DNA of 64,000 nt. It comes from Nocardioides aquaticus. Lineage in GTDB: Bacteria; Actinomycetota; Actinomycetes; Propionibacteriales; Nocardioidaceae. Shown one piece after another: positions 63,262 through 64,000 of the stretch. The stretch lies in the NCBI RefSeq assembly GCF_018459925.1, contig NZ_CP075371.1, positions 620,001 to 684,000 on the forward strand, in the 5' to 3' direction. The notes beneath the pieces are model-generated. The model was given only the letters and a program-made list of their open reading frames with translations, was not told the DNA's origin and searched no databases. Both the position numbers and the translations under genes were made by a program. How positions within the stretch are numbered: the first letter of the stretch is position 1; the number at the start of each line of letters is the position of its first letter.

Positions 63262-64000
63262 CGTCGGGCCCCCACGTCCTCGTGCTGCCGCTCCTCCCAG
63301 GCGCGCACGGCCTCCTTCTCCTCCGCCGTGGCGACGAAGTCGGCCGGGGCGACCAGCTGCGAGGGCTGGGCCGGGACCTCGGTGGTCGGCAGCGACCCGC
63401 GGCTGATCGCGCGCACCCACACCAGCACGGCGTTCGCGAGGATCACCAGCACGAGCACTGCGAAGCTGGCCTGCAGGATCCCGTTGAGGGTCGAGTTGAA
63501 GACGACGGTGTCCATCTGGCTCGCGTCCGTCGCCGGGGCGAGCACCTCGCCGGCGTCGCGGGCGGCGCGGTAGCGGTCGGCCTGGGCGAAGTACCCGATC
63601 AGCGGGTTGTCGGAGAAGACCTTCTGGTAGCTCGCGGTCATCGTCACCACGAGGTCCCACACCAGCGGGATGCCCGGCACCCAGACCCACCTCAGCCAGC
63701 CGTGCTTGAGGAACAGCGTCACGCAGAGCGTCAGCGCGATCGCGGCCAGGAGCTGGTTGGCGATGCCGAACAGCGGGAAGAGCTGGTTGATGCCGCCCAG
63801 CGGGTCGGTCACCCCGACGTAGAGCATGTAGCCCCAGCAGGCGACCACGACCGCCGAGGCCGACCACGACGCGGGCTTCCAGGAGGTGTCGCCGAAGCGC
63901 TTCCAGACGTTGCCGACGGTGTCTTGGAGCATGAAGCGGCCCACGCGGGTGCCGGCGTCGACGGCGGTCAGGATGAACAGCGCCTCGAACATGATCGCGA
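63258..64000 (-). CDS. cstA: CstA-family transporter (C-terminal part; N-terminus beyond window)
   Basis: Carbon-starvation protein A family, uptake of pyruvate or peptides at the cytoplasmic membrane. Only the C-terminal 247 or so codons are present. Membrane segments are visible in MFEALFILTAVDAGTRVGRFMLQD, SASAVVVACWGYMLYVG, GINQLFPLFGIANQLLAAIALTLCVTLFL and ASFAVLVLVILANAVLVWVRA. The DAGTRVGRFM and GGINQLFPLFGIANQLLA segments are family signatures. A cytoplasmic charged tail ends the protein. It is coupled to ybdD. The 5' end lies beyond position 64000. Confidence 0.92.
   Translation of the reverse strand, partial: AIMFEALFILTAVDAGTRVGRFMLQDTVGNVWKRFGDTSWKPASWSASAVVVACWGYMLYVGVTDPLGGINQLFPLFGIANQLLAAIALTLCVTLFLKHGWLRWVWVPGIPLVWDLVVTMTASYQKVFSDNPLIGYFAQADRYRAARDAGEVLAPATDASQMDTVVFNSTLNGILQASFAVLVLVILANAVLVWVRAISRGSLPTTEVPAQPSQLVAPADFVATAEEKEAVRAWEERQHEDVGARR

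Overview
The window is very GC-rich, densely packed actinobacterial chromosome. Third-position GC is nearly saturated, GTG starts are frequent and genes often overlap by 4 bp. A DUF3073 gene and a valine/leucine dehydrogenase gene follow purF-purM, as in many actinomycetes. The gene repertoire (SCO6745 family, SCO7613-type membrane protein, DUF222-HNH/13E12 family, ESX-type secretion targets) suggests a Nocardioides-like member of the Propionibacteriales. That placement is inference from gene content; there is no rRNA here to confirm it.

Layout. 0-36.7 kb is a housekeeping block: lysS (cut by the left edge), then a scattered set of de novo purine genes (purA, purD-purB, purC, purS-purQ, purL, purF, purM), so that 9 of the pathway genes lie within about 32 kb. 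Between them sit regulators, transporters, small enzymes, a three-gene run of putative ESX/type VII secretion targets, a Tat-exported molybdenum hydroxylase pair (IorB/IorA-like) and a sensor kinase split by a frameshift. 36.8-46 kb, mostly on the minus strand, holds a second lipid kinase, a degenerate Ser/Thr kinase overlapping an ABC exporter, a beta-propeller protein overlapping a TerC-family protein, and a large SCO7613-type membrane protein (frameshifted). 46-53.3 kb holds a DUF2071 protein, a P-loop GTPase-like protein, an acetamidase/formamidase, a PepC-like aminopeptidase, an SDR enzyme and a secreted M28 peptidase.

53.3-56.8 kb is a decayed island: fragments of LVIVD-like and possible DUF305 genes, a DUF222-HNH endonuclease gene flanked by nested inverted repeats and controlled by a perfect LexA/SOS-box palindrome, a LOG-family gene broken by an in-frame TGA, and a frameshifted Pr6Pr-type membrane gene.

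56.9-63.0 kb carries what looks like a complete mycosporine-like amino acid (UV sunscreen) operon: mysA (desmethyl-4-deoxygadusol synthase), mysB (O-methyltransferase), mysC (ATP-grasp), mysD (D-Ala-D-Ala ligase-like), followed by a fifth coupled gene for a TauD/TfdA-type Fe(II)/2-oxoglutarate dioxygenase. The fifth gene could be an unrelated functional counterpart of the cyanobacterial palythine-forming oxygenase MysH. A HAD-fold protein lacking the motif-I aspartates precedes the operon. The window ends in a ybdD-cstA pair cut by the right edge.

The most striking non-coding feature is a dispersed intergenic element. It consists of two or three 18-bp units (consensus CCGAGATGACGCTCGCGG) at a strict 22-bp period, found at nine loci (25 units), mostly abutting stop codons. 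I know of no named family that it matches.
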